The position numbers and the translations under genes were made by a program. From Siminovitchia acidinfaciens (GTDB lineage: Bacteria; Bacillota; Bacilli; Bacillales; Bacillaceae_C), in NCBI RefSeq assembly GCF_003605385.1, contig NZ_QYTV02000002.1, positions 187,412 to 251,411 on the forward strand: a stretch of 64,000 bases of DNA, given 5' to 3'. This document shows, one piece after another, positions 8,731-18,104 of this stretch. Numbering within the stretch: position 1 is the stretch's first letter; each line of letters begins with the position of its first letter. The notes beneath the pieces were generated by a model. The model was not told the origin of the DNA. It made no database searches and was given only the letters and a program-made list of their open reading frames with translations.

Positions 8731-8907
8731 TGATCACAATTTCTTCCCTTTGTCCATCGAGTCGCCTCGTATGATTTACGAAAGAAAATTCGACTGTGTG
8801 CCGCAGCCGGGAGGTATCCGCCGAACATTCGATAAACCTCCTCCTCGTCAACTAGCGATCTGTCCAGTCTTTTCAAAAGACGACACCATCCGCTAGTTCT
8901 GGCGCTT
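8731..8907 (-). ncRNA. glmS ribozyme-riboswitch
   Basis: The minus-strand leader of glmS contains the hallmark AGCGCCAGAACT just after the expected cleavage point (near 8906/8907). It also has the conserved core around GACGAGGAGGAGGTTTATCG and the ACCTCCCGGCTGCGGCACA pairing segment. In this known class glucosamine-6-phosphate acts as cofactor for self-cleavage, which destabilises the mRNA and lowers GlmS production. The 3-prime limit is approximate. An extra GGGCAAGTATGCCC hairpin lies between the ribozyme and the start codon. Confidence 0.95.
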
Positions 8908-9125
8908 TTAAAATCTTTCCTGCGATGCTCCTTTCTATTTTGAATAAAAAAGAAACATAAATATCATACTATATTCCTTTTTTCAAGGTCAATATATGTA
9001 TGAACGAAATGTAGGTTGACACAAAAAATATGAAAGTCAATGCAAAGTATTGATAATAAGCCACTTTCATTATGATTTACAGTGATTTTGTGATATAAAT
9101 AGGCTGATAACACATGTACGAGACC

Positions 9126-9147
9126 AAAGGACTTCATGTCCTTTTTT
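9126..9147 (+). terminator. Hairpin with T tract in the EamA gene leader
   Basis: AAAGGAC, a five-base loop, GTCCTTTTTTT. It lies 48 bases before the EamA start on the same strand, so it may act as an attenuator of that gene. No plus-strand gene precedes it. I could not match the leader to a known riboswitch class. Confidence 0.5.
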
Positions 9148-9194
9148 TACTGTCATAGTGGAATAATCGGGACTAAAGTAAGAGGGGGGCTTGA

Positions 9195-10097
9195 ATGAAT
9201 AGAAAAGCTTTTTGGATGGCTATTTTCACCATCATTATCTGGTCATCGGGATTCGCGGGAGTACGAGCCAGTTTAATTGGAGGATATTCTTCCGCGCATC
9301 TCGTTCTTCTTCGGTTTTTAATTGCTTCTGGAGTTTTCTTAATATATGCTCTGTGGCCGGGAGTACATATAAAAATCCCCCGCAAAAAAGATATTTTACG
9401 CATTATGTTTCTTGGCTTTATGGGAATCAGTGTGTATCAAATCGGGTTGACCTTTGGTGTTCAAACCGTGTCAGCTGGAACCGCAAGCATGATTGTAGGA
9501 TCCGCTCCGGTATTCACCACCATTATTGCAGTGCTTGTTCTGAAAGAGAGAATGGACATGTTGGGGTGGATTGGACTCGGCATTGGTTTCATTGGTATTG
9601 TGTTAATTACAATCGGATCGACAGGAGCTTCATTTACAGTTTCCAAAGGAACCGTTTATATTATCATAGCAACCATTGCGACTTCTATCTTTTTTGTTTT
9701 TCAAAAACCGCTATTGGAACGCTATCACCCAATTGATTTGACGGCCTATTTTACATGGGCCGGAACGTTGCCGCTGCTCATGTTTTTTCCCGGGTTATGG
9801 GAAAATATTCAAGGCGCCACAACAGAGGCACATATTTCTGCCTTATACGTAGGAATTTTTCCGGCTGCCATCGCCTACGCCACTTGGGCCATTGCACTGT
9901 CCGCTGGGAACACAACAGCACTCTCAAGCATGCTTTACCTTGAGCCGGCACTCGCGATTATCATTGCCTGGTTCTGGCTGGGTGAATGGCCAAGTACCCT
10001 GTCGTTGATCGGGGGAGCAGTTGCCATCTCTAGTGTGTTTGTTGTTAACCTTGTCGGTAAAAAGAGATACATCAAGAAGCATCAATTGGATGGGTGA
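9195..10097 (+). CDS. EamA/DMT-family transporter
   Basis: A 300-residue membrane protein with about ten hydrophobic segments arranged as two EamA repeats. It ends in a basic cytoplasmic tail ([12 protein letters not shown]). The N-terminal repeat shows the usual [12 protein letters not shown] start of the drug/metabolite transporter superfamily, and the second repeat has the [16 protein letters not shown] motif. Family members export or take up amino acids, nucleobases or other metabolites; the substrate cannot be told from sequence. The start has AGAGGGGGG upstream. It is a single-gene unit with a possible leader attenuator and a strong terminator at 10304. Confidence 0.88.
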   Translation: MNRKAFWMAIFTIIIWSSGFAGVRASLIGGYSSAHLVLLRFLIASGVFLIYALWPGVHIKIPRKKDILRIMFLGFMGISVYQIGLTFGVQTVSAGTASMIVGSAPVFTTIIAVLVLKERMDMLGWIGLGIGFIGIVLITIGSTGASFTVSKGTVYIIIATIATSIFFVFQKPLLERYHPIDLTAYFTWAGTLPLLMFFPGLWENIQGATTEAHISALYVGIFPAAIAYATWAIALSAGNTTALSSMLYLEPALAIIIAWFWLGEWPSTLSLIGGAVAISSVFVVNLVGKKRYIKKHQLDG

Positions 10098-10120
10098 CTG
10101 GCCAAAGTATGCCCTTAATA

Positions 10121-10236
10121 AGAAAAGCCCAAGCGCCTTGCTTAGCCCCGTCAAGCACAAGACGATTCCCGAGTAGGCAGTTCGTAAGCGAACAGGGAAG
10201 CGGCTTGTGACCTCAAGGGGCTAGGCGCTGGAGCTG
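10121..10236. repeat. Dispersed inverted-end repeat, copy A
   Basis: Begins CAAGCGCCTTGCTTAGCCCC and ends GGGGCTAGGCGCTGGAGCT, so its ends are imperfectly complementary. The inner CAAGACGATTCCCGAG stretch recurs in the copy at 28001-28208. Related ends occur at 29844-29951 and 61613-61650. It has no coding frame and lies between genes, like a small non-autonomous Bacillaceae repeat. Confidence 0.7.
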
Positions 10237-10303
10237 ATCATAACTAATACTTGTTTAAATAAAAAACTTGGTTTAATTTGATACTTTCTTTAAATGTAAA
10301 GTT

Positions 10304-10343
10304 AAAACCCTGATTTTCCTTAGCGTAGGAAAATCAGGGTTTT
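10304..10343. terminator. Bidirectional terminator
   Basis: A long perfect stem (AAAACCCTGATTTTCCTTA and its complement, three-base loop) lies between the converging EamA and YugP-like genes. T-rich tracts on both strands let it serve both. Confidence 0.85.
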
Positions 10344-10393
10344 ATTCATGTTTTAAGTGGACCTAGATCGAGATACAAGAGATATGGACAAAA

Positions 10394-11074
10394 TCAATCT
10401 TCATTGTTATTCATACCAACAAACATTAGCACAAAGCGAAGAAGTTCTATTACAGCTATAACAGTTCCAGCTACATAAGTTAATGCAGCCGCGTTTAAAA
10501 CTTTACGTGCATTGCCCTCTTCATCATTTCTTATCAAACCTGAATTAACCATTGCGGTAAGAGCCCTGGACGAGGCGTTGAATTCAACAGGCAAGGTTAC
10601 AACTTGGAATAAGACTGCAGCAGCCATCGCTACAATTCCTAGGAGCAACATGTTGGCTGATGATAATATGACCCCTATCAAAATTAATATCCAGGAAAAA
10701 TTCGACCCGATATTGGCTACCGGAACGAGAGCATGTCTAAACCTTAATGGTGCATACCCCACTTTATCTTGTATTGCATGTCCAACCTCATGTATACCAA
10801 CAGAAATAGCAGCAATTGATGTTCCGTGAAAATTATTGCTTGATAACCTGACCACCTTATCCCTCGGGTCATAGTGGTCGGTTAAATTACCCGATACTTC
10901 CTCAATATTTACATTAAATAAACCATTTTCATCAAGGACTTTTCTGGCGGCTTCAGCTCCTGTAAGCCCAGATGAAGCATCAATTTCCATATTTTTCGCA
11001 TAAGTTCGTTTTAAATACATTTGAACCATTAATGGTATGAGCATAATGATAATGAAGTAAATAATAAAACCCAT
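10394..11074 (-). CDS. YugP-type zinc metallopeptidase, membrane-bound
   Basis: A 226-residue membrane protein of the neutral zinc metallopeptidase family typified by B. subtilis YugP. It has an N-terminal membrane anchor and a soluble stretch carrying HEVGHAIQ (HExxH zinc motif, near residue 115). Two or three further hydrophobic segments follow, with the conserved VEFNASSRA sequence between them, which probably gives the third zinc ligand. The active site is expected at the membrane surface. Physiological substrates of the family are not known to me. It stands alone, with a bidirectional terminator after it. Confidence 0.85.
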   Translation of the reverse strand: MGFIIYFIIIMLIPLMVQMYLKRTYAKNMEIDASSGLTGAEAARKVLDENGLFNVNIEEVSGNLTDHYDPRDKVVRLSSNNFHGTSIAAISVGIHEVGHAIQDKVGYAPLRFRHALVPVANIGSNFSWILILIGVILSSANMLLLGIVAMAAAVLFQVVTLPVEFNASSRALTAMVNSGLIRNDEEGNARKVLNAAALTYVAGTVIAVIELLRFVLMFVGMNNNED

Positions 11075-11373
11075 AAACTAGACCCTCCATGTCTTTTAAG
11101 ATTATTCTTCGTGCTGCTGTCCAAGCTTATATTTTCTTATCTAGATTTCCGCCCAAGTATTTTGTAATAAGGCAAAGTGCATGGATTGTTCAACCACTTA
11201 AAGGAAAGGCGGCCAAGTTTTCCCAAAACTGTACTTTTTCTTAGTCCCCACACCTTTCAATGTTCAGTAGTTTCAAGCATTAGTTTCAACACTTCTTTGG
11301 CAATCCTGTTCAACAAGAGTCATACCTTCGGCTTTTGCAAACTGAAAGAAAGCCACGTTTGTAAGGACATTAA
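11075..11373. other. Gene-free stretch
   Basis: Roughly 300 bases between the YugP-like gene and the Spo0M-like gene. I see no reading frame with a ribosome site and no clear terminator. It may hold the promoter of the YugP-like gene. Confidence 0.4.
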
Positions 11374-11760
11374 CTATATAATGTGGATGTTATCCTGGTC
11401 CTTGCTTGGTGCCCCTTCATTAAAAATAAGCTTTGTTGCAAAACTATAAGATATTTCTTTTGTCGAAGTTCGAATTGAAGACGGTATTTCAAAGAAAAAT
11501 GATATTTTGTGCATTTCTTCAGCTTGAATATGTCTTGTTGTTAATATGGTTGTTGTATCAATTACTTTTTCTTCACCTGTTGATTGGTCTGCCATGATGA
11601 AATCACAATCAATGCGTTTAGCTTTTTGGTCGATGATACCGCCTTTGATTAAGAAGCACCCTCTAATATGTTCACCTGCGCTATAAGCTTCCTTAGGCAA
11701 AATAAGATCTATTGTCGCAGAACCTACTCCAATAAGAGACATATATTTCCTCAGTATCAA
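11374..11760 (-). CDS. Spo0M-like (arrestin-fold) protein, short form
   Basis: A 128-residue protein matching the N-terminal half of the Spo0M sporulation-control family. It shows the start SLIGVGSATIDLIL, then KEAYSAGEHIRGCFLIKGG and the IDCDF strand. Spo0M has an arrestin-like fold and affects sporulation onset and cell division. The B. subtilis protein is about twice as long, so this is either a short paralogue or a truncated copy. A TTG at 11760 follows AGGAGG with seven bases of spacing and decides the start. Its stop lies well inside the usual family length, with no further homologous frame seen downstream. Confidence 0.7.
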   Translation of the reverse strand: MILRKYMSLIGVGSATIDLILPKEAYSAGEHIRGCFLIKGGIIDQKAKRIDCDFIMADQSTGEEKVIDTTTILTTRHIQAEEMHKISFFFEIPSSIRTSTKEISYSFATKLIFNEGAPSKDQDNIHII

Positions 11761-11776
11761 TAAATATCCTCCTGCA

Positions 11777-11905
11777 TCATTTATTTAGATTCAAGTGTTT
11801 TTCGTCCAATCGCTTTTCAATATTTTTAATTACTTCCTTATCTTTAAGAAGTTCTTCTTTATTTCTTCTTATTAACTCAGACAAAGGTACTTTTCTTTTT
11901 TTCAT
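11777..11905 (-). CDS. FbpB-like small basic protein
   Basis: A 42-residue basic protein. It begins MKKRKVPLSELIRRNKEEL and continues KDKEVIKNIEKRLDEKH, the pattern of FbpB, the Fur-regulated basic protein that works with the FsrA small RNA in the iron-sparing response of Bacillus. ATG at 11905 has GAGAGGTG upstream. It lies 16 bases before the Spo0M-like gene and may share its transcript. I did not find a confident Fur box. The assignment rests on motif spacing in a very short protein. Confidence 0.6.
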   Translation of the reverse strand: MKKRKVPLSELIRRNKEELLKDKEVIKNIEKRLDEKHLNLNK

Positions 11906-12799
11906 GGTCGCATGTCACCTCTCTTAAGTAGATTTTCATGTTAAATAAAGTCTTATAGTTTTTTACCGTACAAGAGTATAGCAACGCTTTTAATCCGGAA
12001 CTTCCAGTACGCCCTGATTATTTCCAACAAAAAAACCTTTACCAGACTTCTGGTAAAGGTTTTTCCATATATATAAAGACCTTTACCAGCAGGTAAAGGT
12101 CTCGCTAACAACAAAATGTTGCTAACAAAGCCGAGAGTAAACTCCGTAATGACGACTTTGTTATAAAAGCTACTCCCCTTTAGGAGAACTATTTAACTTT
12201 ATTAATTAATAATAATTAACCTTTATTGATTTGTCAAATTAATTCTAGCCCTCTAATTTTTTATCATCTATTAATTCGTGCGGCCATACCGATGCTTTGC
12301 TATTCAACCGGTGACCATCCTTTCAATTAACTTAATAAACCGCGAATAGTTACGCTGAACGCGGTTAAACATTGATTCTTTATCTTCCCAATTATATATA
12401 TCTATACAATGTTTATTTTTTATTCAATTTTGTTTTAGCGTAAAGGTAGTGTCATCTGAATCCCCTCGATGCAGAGCTCTCTGAGTGGTCACGTCATTAT
12501 GGCCATGGCTCCTTCGTCAAAAAAGAGTCTAGATGATGATTTTGCAATTATTGAGTCATAGAATGGAGAAATCTGTAAACCGGATGTACGCACGGGACAA
12601 CACGTACACCCATCCTCCAGGCTGTAAGCAGATGTCTTTTTTCTCAGATGAAGGCCTAAAATCTTTGTCTAACTTTCCGCATTAACTTAGCATCTCATCA
12701 AATTTTAATCTTCTAATCATATTTGTTTCAGTTAAGAAATCTATCATTTAAAACAAGAAACAAGATAATAAACATCAAAAATGTGGGAGGTAGTTTACT
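11906..12799. other. Long gene-free stretch with twin hairpins
   Basis: Almost 900 bases without a supportable gene. Two adjacent hairpins share the same arm: AACCTTTACCAGA...TCTGGTAAAGGTT (about 12034-12062, with T tracts on both sides) and GACCTTTACC...GGTAAAGGTC (12077-12102). They look like duplicated terminators left after gene loss. The rest (12440-12660) may be decayed coding DNA. Confidence 0.5.
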
Positions 12800-13021
12800 T
12801 TGTTGACTAATATTATTATAGAAAAAACGTTATTTAAAAACCAATACCATGAAAGATATCAGTTTGTACTAAAATATAAAGGAAATGATTTCAAAGGGCT
12901 TTATCATAATGGAGAGATCACATGGTTTAATCCTCAACCTTTAAATTACCTTAAGGAAAAACGTTTAGATAAAGTCGAAACTAAAGTTCATAAAAAGATG
13001 AGAAAACATTTATTACATTAA
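12800..13021 (+). CDS. DUF5342-family small protein
   Basis: A 73-residue protein resembling the small Bacillus family DUF5342, with a KYKGNDFKGLYHNGEITW core (a YxGxxYxGxYHxGxIxW pattern) and a basic C-terminal helix. The function is unknown. TTG at 12800, or the next TTG, follows GGGAGG at nine bases. A strong terminator follows at 13071. It is a stand-alone gene. Confidence 0.6.
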   Translation: MLTNIIIEKTLFKNQYHERYQFVLKYKGNDFKGLYHNGEITWFNPQPLNYLKEKRLDKVETKVHKKMRKHLLH

Positions 13022-13070
13022 TTGACAACTATATGAGCTCCAACCGGCAAAACGTAGATATTAAAAGTTA

Positions 13071-13111
13071 AAACCCCTGTTTTTCTCCTTGGCGTAGAAA
13101 AACAGGGGTTT
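13071..13111. terminator. Bidirectional terminator
   Basis: A strong hairpin (AAACCCCTGTTTTTCT...AGAAAAACAGGGGTTT) between the converging DUF5342 and exoA genes. It closely resembles the terminator at 10304-10343 in arm sequence. Confidence 0.85.
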
Positions 13112-13283
13112 ATTTCTAAGTGTACGTATAGAGGTAATTATTTAAACTTATTACCTTCCCATATAAATATCAGGGTTTGAAAATCGATTCATTAATTATC
13201 CTAATAAACCTGCACCAAGTCCGTTAATAAGTGTCAAAAAAACAATTACCTGATGAAAGAACTGTTTTTACGACCTTTTTCAA

Positions 13284-14039
13284 TTAAAATTGGACTTCCA
13301 ACGCAACCGGACAGTGGTCGCTGCCCATTACATTGCAATGAATATGCGAGTCTATCAGCTGATCTTTTAACCTCTCGGAAACAACAAAATAATCGATCCG
13401 CCAGCCGATATTTCTTTCCCTGACCTTGTTCATATATGACCACCATGTATAGGCCCCTTCTTGGTTCGGGTAAAAATGGCGGTATGAATCAATGAAGCCA
13501 TGCTCCAGAAAGGTTGAAAACTTACCTCGCTCCTCGTCGGTAAATCCGGAATTTCCTCTGTTTGATTTGTAATTTTTCAAATCGATGTCTTGATGAGCGA
13601 CATTAAGGTCCCCGCAAAAAATAACAGGTTTATTCTGGTCCAATTCTTTCAAATATGAAAGCATGCGGTCTTCCCATTCCAACCTGTAGCTTAATCGCGC
13701 CAAGTCCCTTTGGGCATTCGGCGTATACACATTGACAAGATAAAATTGCTCGAATTCCAATGTGATGATCCGCCCCTCGTCTTCTGACACGGCTTCACCA
13801 ACGCCATACCTGACAGAAAGCGGTTCATGTTTCGTAAAAACAGCCGTTCCGGAGTAGCCTTTCTTCACCGCATAGTTCCAATACTGGTGATATCCTTCCA
13901 GCTCCAGGTCTATTTGCCCTTCTTGAAGCTTCGTTTCCTGTATACAAAAAATATCTGCATCCACTTGATTAAAATAATCTAGGAACCCCTTTCGCACGCA
14001 AGCCCTGAGGCCATTGACATTCCATGATACAAATTTCAT
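13284..14039 (-). CDS. exoA: Exodeoxyribonuclease III / AP endonuclease
   Basis: ExoA cuts the DNA backbone 5-prime to abasic sites in base-excision repair and also has 3-5 exonuclease activity. The 251-residue protein begins MKFVSWNVNGLRA and carries the family landmarks in order: IQETKLQ (metal-binding Glu), CGDLNVAHQDIDL (Asp and Asn), WRIDY and GSDHCPV (catalytic Asp-His pair). Length is normal. It appears to be a single-gene unit. In spores, AP endonucleases of this type repair DNA during outgrowth. Confidence 0.96.
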   Translation of the reverse strand: MKFVSWNVNGLRACVRKGFLDYFNQVDADIFCIQETKLQEGQIDLELEGYHQYWNYAVKKGYSGTAVFTKHEPLSVRYGVGEAVSEDEGRIITLEFEQFYLVNVYTPNAQRDLARLSYRLEWEDRMLSYLKELDQNKPVIFCGDLNVAHQDIDLKNYKSNRGNSGFTDEERGKFSTFLEHGFIDSYRHFYPNQEGAYTWWSYMNKVRERNIGWRIDYFVVSERLKDQLIDSHIHCNVMGSDHCPVALEVQF

Positions 14040-14116
14040 TTGATGTTACTCCCTCTGCCTATTATTCTCTCACCTATTGTGCCACTCTTTGTGTCGGCAA
14101 ACAAGGGAATGAATTC

Positions 14117-14151
14117 AGGGCCGGGATCATGTCAGGTTCCCGGCCCTTTAT
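14117..14151 (+). terminator. GC-rich hairpin with T tract
   Basis: AGGGCCGGGA...TTCCCGGCCCT followed on the plus strand by TTATTTTATTT. It lies between bofC and exoA, both on the minus strand. The T tract favours the plus strand, where no gene precedes it, so it may end antisense transcription. Confidence 0.6.
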
Positions 14152-14152
14152 T

Positions 14153-14698
14153 TTATTTAGCTTCTTTTTTGAGTGAGTACTTTTTCATACTTTCGACGAC
14201 TTCCGCATATTCCTCTTTGGATTTGACCGGGATTCCCTGCATCAGCCTCATATGTTGACTGCTCTCCAGCTTGTCTACATCGATTTGAAAAAAAGACTGG
14301 ATGACATCCGATTCTTCCGGTTTGCCGTTAAAGATGGATAATGTCCCGTCTTCTGTAATACCAAAGTAACCGTTCATTTTTAATAAAGGGGAAATATCAT
14401 CGATTTTCTTCTCAAATAAAAGGCGGTCCTCATCCATATCTACTAGCTGCCACGATTCATACTTTGCCCAAAAATCCTCCAAAGCAAAAATCACTTCTTT
14501 TACAACCTCTTCACTTGCCTCACCATCCAAATAAACCCTTTTTAAATGAATGGTCAGTTCCAGCGGCTGCTCTTGTATGACAGGTTCCTGATATGAAGAC
14601 TCTTCCTTTTCTTCTGCACGAATTTGAGCAGATTGCTGATCGATATTGCTAATGAATAAGCTGCTGCTTAAAAGAATCATCGGTAATACAGCTTTCAT
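14153..14698 (-). CDS. bofC: BofC, sigma-K checkpoint protein
   Basis: BofC is a secreted forespore protein that restrains the SpoIVB protease and so delays SpoIVFB activation and pro-sigma-K processing. The 181-residue product has an N-terminal signal-like segment. It shows the family landmarks KRVYLDGEAS, FWAKYESWQLV, the DDISPLLKMNGYFGI block and the IQSFFQIDVDKLES region, closely parallel to B. subtilis BofC. Its target pathway members spoIVFA and spoIVFB are also in this window. The B. subtilis neighbours ruvAB are not next to it here. Confidence 0.88.
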   Translation of the reverse strand: MKAVLPMILLSSSLFISNIDQQSAQIRAEEKEESSYQEPVIQEQPLELTIHLKRVYLDGEASEEVVKEVIFALEDFWAKYESWQLVDMDEDRLLFEKKIDDISPLLKMNGYFGITEDGTLSIFNGKPEESDVIQSFFQIDVDKLESSQHMRLMQGIPVKSKEEYAEVVESMKKYSLKKEAK

Positions 14699-15202
14699 TT
14701 CGGATCACCCCTACAACCATATCTTACATAGCTATAGTGTGACCTTTCTTTTACATGAATATCCATAAAAAAAGAGTTTTTCCATCCTTATATAAATACA
14801 GGAATTTCATTTTTAATTTTCTTAATTGGACGATTCCTTTCACTCACTGACTTTCACAAGATACTATCATTGAATCCCCTTTTTGTAGTCGCTATTGTTT
14901 TCTAAAGCATACAATTTCATCATTATTAATCCCATTAGTTTTCGCTATTGCAAAAAGCACCTAAATTACATCAGCTATTTCTGACGTTATCTCCTCTCGC
15001 AATGTAATCAAAATTCCAACAAACTGTAACCTAATAATCATAATGATGAAAACTAATTATGAGATAATCACTAATTAAAGCATTTGTTAAAAAAGATGGA
15101 AACTCCTTCAATTTCTGTTTAAGTTTTTCAGAAATTGAAGATGCGTACAAAATCTAATAGGATTTGAATACCGTTTTACTATTCAGCTAGGTGGTGCAAA
15201 GT
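14699..15202. other. Intergenic region between divergent bofC and LCP genes
   Basis: About 500 AT-rich bases holding the promoters of both genes. A perfect 9-bp hairpin (CAATTTCTG at 15109-15117, complement at 15129-15137) lies 66 bases before the LCP start and has no T tract. It could be an operator or an mRNA leader structure. A second pair of complementary segments (CATAAT/ATTATG) lies near 15035-15060. Confidence 0.5.
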
Positions 15203-16138
15203 TTGGCTCGGACGAAAAAGAAAAGAACAAGAGTAAAATGGGGTAGAGTATTTGGCTTCCTTCTTCTCATAGGTATATTTATGGTTGGTCTTTTTAATGT
15301 ATTTCAGTACATAGAAGGAACGATAAAAGCCATCAATCAACCACTAAAAAACGTGGAAGCAAATCACTCGTTTCAAGGAGAGAAAAATAAAATAGATGCA
15401 GTCAATGTTCTTTTATTAGGAAGTGACTCTCGCGGAGAAAAACATGCTCGAACGGATACGATTATGGTTGCACATTATAATCCACAAACTCATAAGGTAA
15501 AACTTATTTCACTCATGCGTGATATATTTGTCTCTGTGCCTAATTATGGACAGCAAAAATTAAATGCAGCTTATACATATGGAGGTCCAGAATTACTAAG
15601 GGAAACCATTAAAGAAAGTTTCGGGCTAGATATTCATTATTATGCGATTGTCGACTTTAAAGGATTTGAAAAAACGGTGGATCTGCTCGTTCCAAATGGA
15701 ATTGAAGTAGACATACCAAATGAGATGTCTGAAGGTATAGGAATGACGTTAGAAAAAGGGAAGCAACAACTGCACGGTAAAGAGCTGTTAGGGTATGTCC
15801 GTTTTCGTCAGGATCGTTTAAGTGATTTTGGACGGGTACAAAGACAGCAAGAAGTGATCTCAAAACTAAAGGAAGAAGCTGTAAGTCTACATAGTGTGGG
15901 AAAAATTCCTGAACTATTGGATCTTTTAAATACATATATCGATACAAATATCGATACTCCCACACTTTTGACGATCGGAAAAGACATTTTAACTAATAAA
16001 AATGAAGATATAGAAACAATACGAATCCCTGAAGATGGCAGCTTTCAAAATCAACGTTATGAAGAGGTTGGTGAAGTATTAGAAGTGGACTTACATCAAA
16101 ATAAAGAAGCTCTTAAACAGTTTTTAGGAGGAGAATAA
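15203..16138 (+). CDS. LytR-CpsA-Psr (LCP) family protein
   Basis: LCP proteins attach teichoic acids or other anionic polymers from lipid carriers to peptidoglycan outside the membrane. The protein has a short basic cytoplasmic start (RTKKKRTRVKWGR), one membrane segment and an LCP domain. The domain shows VLLLGSDSRGE, ARTDTIMVAHYNP, LISLMRDIFV (the DxxV/RD lipid-binding region), KLNAAYTYGG and VRFRQDRLSDFGRVQRQQ. The GTG codons at 15191 and 15194 overlap the AGGTGG site, so TTG at 15203 is the preferred start, giving 311 residues. It is transcribed alone. Confidence 0.9.
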   Translation: MARTKKKRTRVKWGRVFGFLLLIGIFMVGLFNVFQYIEGTIKAINQPLKNVEANHSFQGEKNKIDAVNVLLLGSDSRGEKHARTDTIMVAHYNPQTHKVKLISLMRDIFVSVPNYGQQKLNAAYTYGGPELLRETIKESFGLDIHYYAIVDFKGFEKTVDLLVPNGIEVDIPNEMSEGIGMTLEKGKQQLHGKELLGYVRFRQDRLSDFGRVQRQQEVISKLKEEAVSLHSVGKIPELLDLLNTYIDTNIDTPTLLTIGKDILTNKNEDIETIRIPEDGSFQNQRYEEVGEVLEVDLHQNKEALKQFLGGE

Positions 16139-16263
16139 AGTTGGTCAAAATAAAGAATAAAAGCAAAGTCTATAAATGTGCTCAGTCTCCCCTTAACCTT
16201 AAACACGTTTATTGAAAAAACACTTTTCATAGTGTGAATTGGCTTCGTATTTTCCAATATCCG

Positions 16264-16310
16264 AAAAAAGACTATCCAAAAGAGAACAAGTCTTTTGGAT
16301 AGTCTTTTTT
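16264..16310. terminator. Bidirectional terminator
   Basis: AAAAAAGACTATCCAAAAGA and its exact complement with a seven-base loop, between the converging LCP and yebC genes. A and T tracts on both sides serve both strands. Its last bases overlap the yebC stop. Confidence 0.9.
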
Positions 16311-17025
16311 AATTATGGTAAACTTCCTGAACATCGTCATCGTCTTCAAGCATATCGATCAGTTTCTCCATTTTCTCTTGCTGCTCATCATTTAACTCTG
16401 CTTCAGTTTGCGGCACCATCGTAATTTCTGCCGTTGCAAGCTCGAAACCTTCAGCTTCAAGACTTTCTTTTACAGACATGAAGTTTTCCGGCTCCGTATA
16501 AATCTCGAAAACATCTTCGCTTGATTCCATATCTTCGGCACCGGCCTCAATGGCTTGTAGCATCAGTTCATCTTCATCGATTTCCAAGCCGCTTCGCTCG
16601 ATAGCAAGATAACCTTTCCTATCAAACATATAGGAAACACAACCGGATTCACCCAGGTTCCCACCGTTTTTTGTAAAAGCGTGACGGACGTTGGATGCGG
16701 TTCTGTTTTTATTATCAGTCAGGCACGTTACCATAACGGCAGCTCCGCCAGGTCCATAACCTTCATATACAATCTCCTCATAACTTTCGCCGTCTTGGTT
16801 ACCGGCTGCTTTGTCGATTGCCCGTTTGATATTATCGTTAGGCATATTTTCCGACTTTGCTTTATCCACTACCAGACGAAGTGCGGGATTCGTATCAGGA
16901 TCTCCGCCACCACTTTTTGCAGCCACATATATTTCCCTGGCAAGCTTTTGGAATATTTTTCCCCGTTTTGAATCTTGGGCATTTTTTCTTCTTTGAATAT
17001 TTTTCCACTTGGAATGTCCAGCCAT
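16309..17025 (-). CDS. yebC: YebC/PmpR-family protein (YrbC)
   Basis: A full-length 238-residue member of the YebC/TACO1 family. The start [18 protein letters not shown] and the [21 protein letters not shown] block are diagnostic, and the acidic C-terminus is typical. The family was first described as transcription regulators. Later work links it to helping ribosomes through difficult stretches such as polyproline. In B. subtilis the gene lies near bofC and safA, as it does here. Confidence 0.95.
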   Translation of the reverse strand: MAGHSKWKNIQRRKNAQDSKRGKIFQKLAREIYVAAKSGGGDPDTNPALRLVVDKAKSENMPNDNIKRAIDKAAGNQDGESYEEIVYEGYGPGGAAVMVTCLTDNKNRTASNVRHAFTKNGGNLGESGCVSYMFDRKGYLAIERSGLEIDEDELMLQAIEAGAEDMESSEDVFEIYTEPENFMSVKESLEAEGFELATAEITMVPQTEAELNDEQQEKMEKLIDMLEDDDDVQEVYHN

Positions 17026-17111
17026 CTGAAAATCCTCCCTCTAACATGCCTTTCTATAATATCATATATTGAAAAGGCATCGATTAGCAAATGGGAATTT
17101 TTCAAGCGGGA

Positions 17112-18104
17112 CTACAACAAATCACTATCCATTCGCTTAATCATCCAGTTGGAAAATAGCATTCTTTTTTCAAATTGCCGGAAGGTAATTTCTTTTAAAT
17201 GTTTCCAGTGTTTTTGCTGCTTCTTTTTATCATAACTGAAAAAGTAATTCCATTCCCTGAAAATATCTGCCGGATATAATAGTGCAGCCAAGAATGGGGT
17301 ATCCTTTCCGTATTGACTGATGGCGTCTCCTTCAGCAAACAGCCTTTCGGGCGACCAACCGATGGAAGGTAAGATGCGGTTGCAATATTGGAGGATATCT
17401 ATATGCTTTGGCCCAATGCTGATCAAATCGAAATCAATCAAGTATAGACTTCCATTATTTTTCCGTAGGAAGTTGTGATGTGCCAGGTCTCCATGCAATA
17501 TACAATGCGGCTTTTTAATAAAGTAAGTTTCATGGGCTTTCATTACATTGAGTGACAGTTCACCCACTTGAATATATTTTTCCAAGTATGGATAAATAGA
17601 TGATTCTTTGATATCCTGGCAGTTTCTTTTAAAGGTTTCAAGTCTTTTCTCCCATTTTTCCAATAGATTAAATGTAGGCAACTTATCTTTTAAAGCGAAT
17701 ATACATTTTGCGGAGACTAAATGGAAATGACAAAGAAGCTCAATAGCCTCTGAGCGGTTTTTGGCAGTGTCAAATTGAAATGATTTTCCATTGTTTGGCT
17801 CTACGTATTGTAAAAATCCGAGACACCGTTTTTCAAAATAGCACGGTCCCGAATCATGGATGCGATGAAATCTATAGGTATTTTTAAAGCCGTGTTTCCA
17901 TAAAAGGTTCGTCAATAACATTTGATTCTTTAATTTATCAGGGTTGGGAAATTCTTTAATGACCCACCTTTCATTTTTGGCGAATACGATCCAAACCCCT
18001 TTTTTTATTTCAGAAATCTTATTAAAATTAATTCCTGTTGTGCTTTTTACATAAAGAAGGAGACGGGAATTAAAACCGTCTCTTTGATTAAAAATATTAG
18101 TCAT
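17112..18104 (-). CDS. Spore-coat kinase-like protein (CotS/YsxE/YutH type)
   Basis: About 330 residues with an aminoglycoside-phosphotransferase/CotS-type kinase fold. The catalytic loop reads ILHGDLAHHNFL (HGD with the following Asn) and the metal-binding segment LYLIDFDLIS, near residues 205-230. An N-terminal lobe contains WVIKEFPN (the probable ATP-binding Lys). Such proteins are spore-coat components in Bacillus, and catalysis has not been shown for most of them. The gene overlaps the end of safA and is probably translated with it; ATG at 18104 is chosen though an ATG at 18119 is possible. In B. subtilis the related ysxE follows spoVID rather than safA. The two coat scaffolds are partners, so the new position still fits coat assembly. 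Confidence 0.75.
   Translation of the reverse strand: MTNIFNQRDGFNSRLLLYVKSTTGINFNKISEIKKGVWIVFAKNERWVIKEFPNPDKLKNQMLLTNLLWKHGFKNTYRFHRIHDSGPCYFEKRCLGFLQYVEPNNGKSFQFDTAKNRSEAIELLCHFHLVSAKCIFALKDKLPTFNLLEKWEKRLETFKRNCQDIKESSIYPYLEKYIQVGELSLNVMKAHETYFIKKPHCILHGDLAHHNFLRKNNGSLYLIDFDLISIGPKHIDILQYCNRILPSIGWSPERLFAEGDAISQYGKDTPFLAALLYPADIFREWNYFFSYDKKKQQKHWKHLKEITFRQFEKRMLFSNWMIKRMDSDLL

Noticed and set aside
8662-8851. Minus-strand frame running through the glmS leader
   Set aside because: It translates the ribozyme and leader hairpin; the true start is the ATG at 8661.
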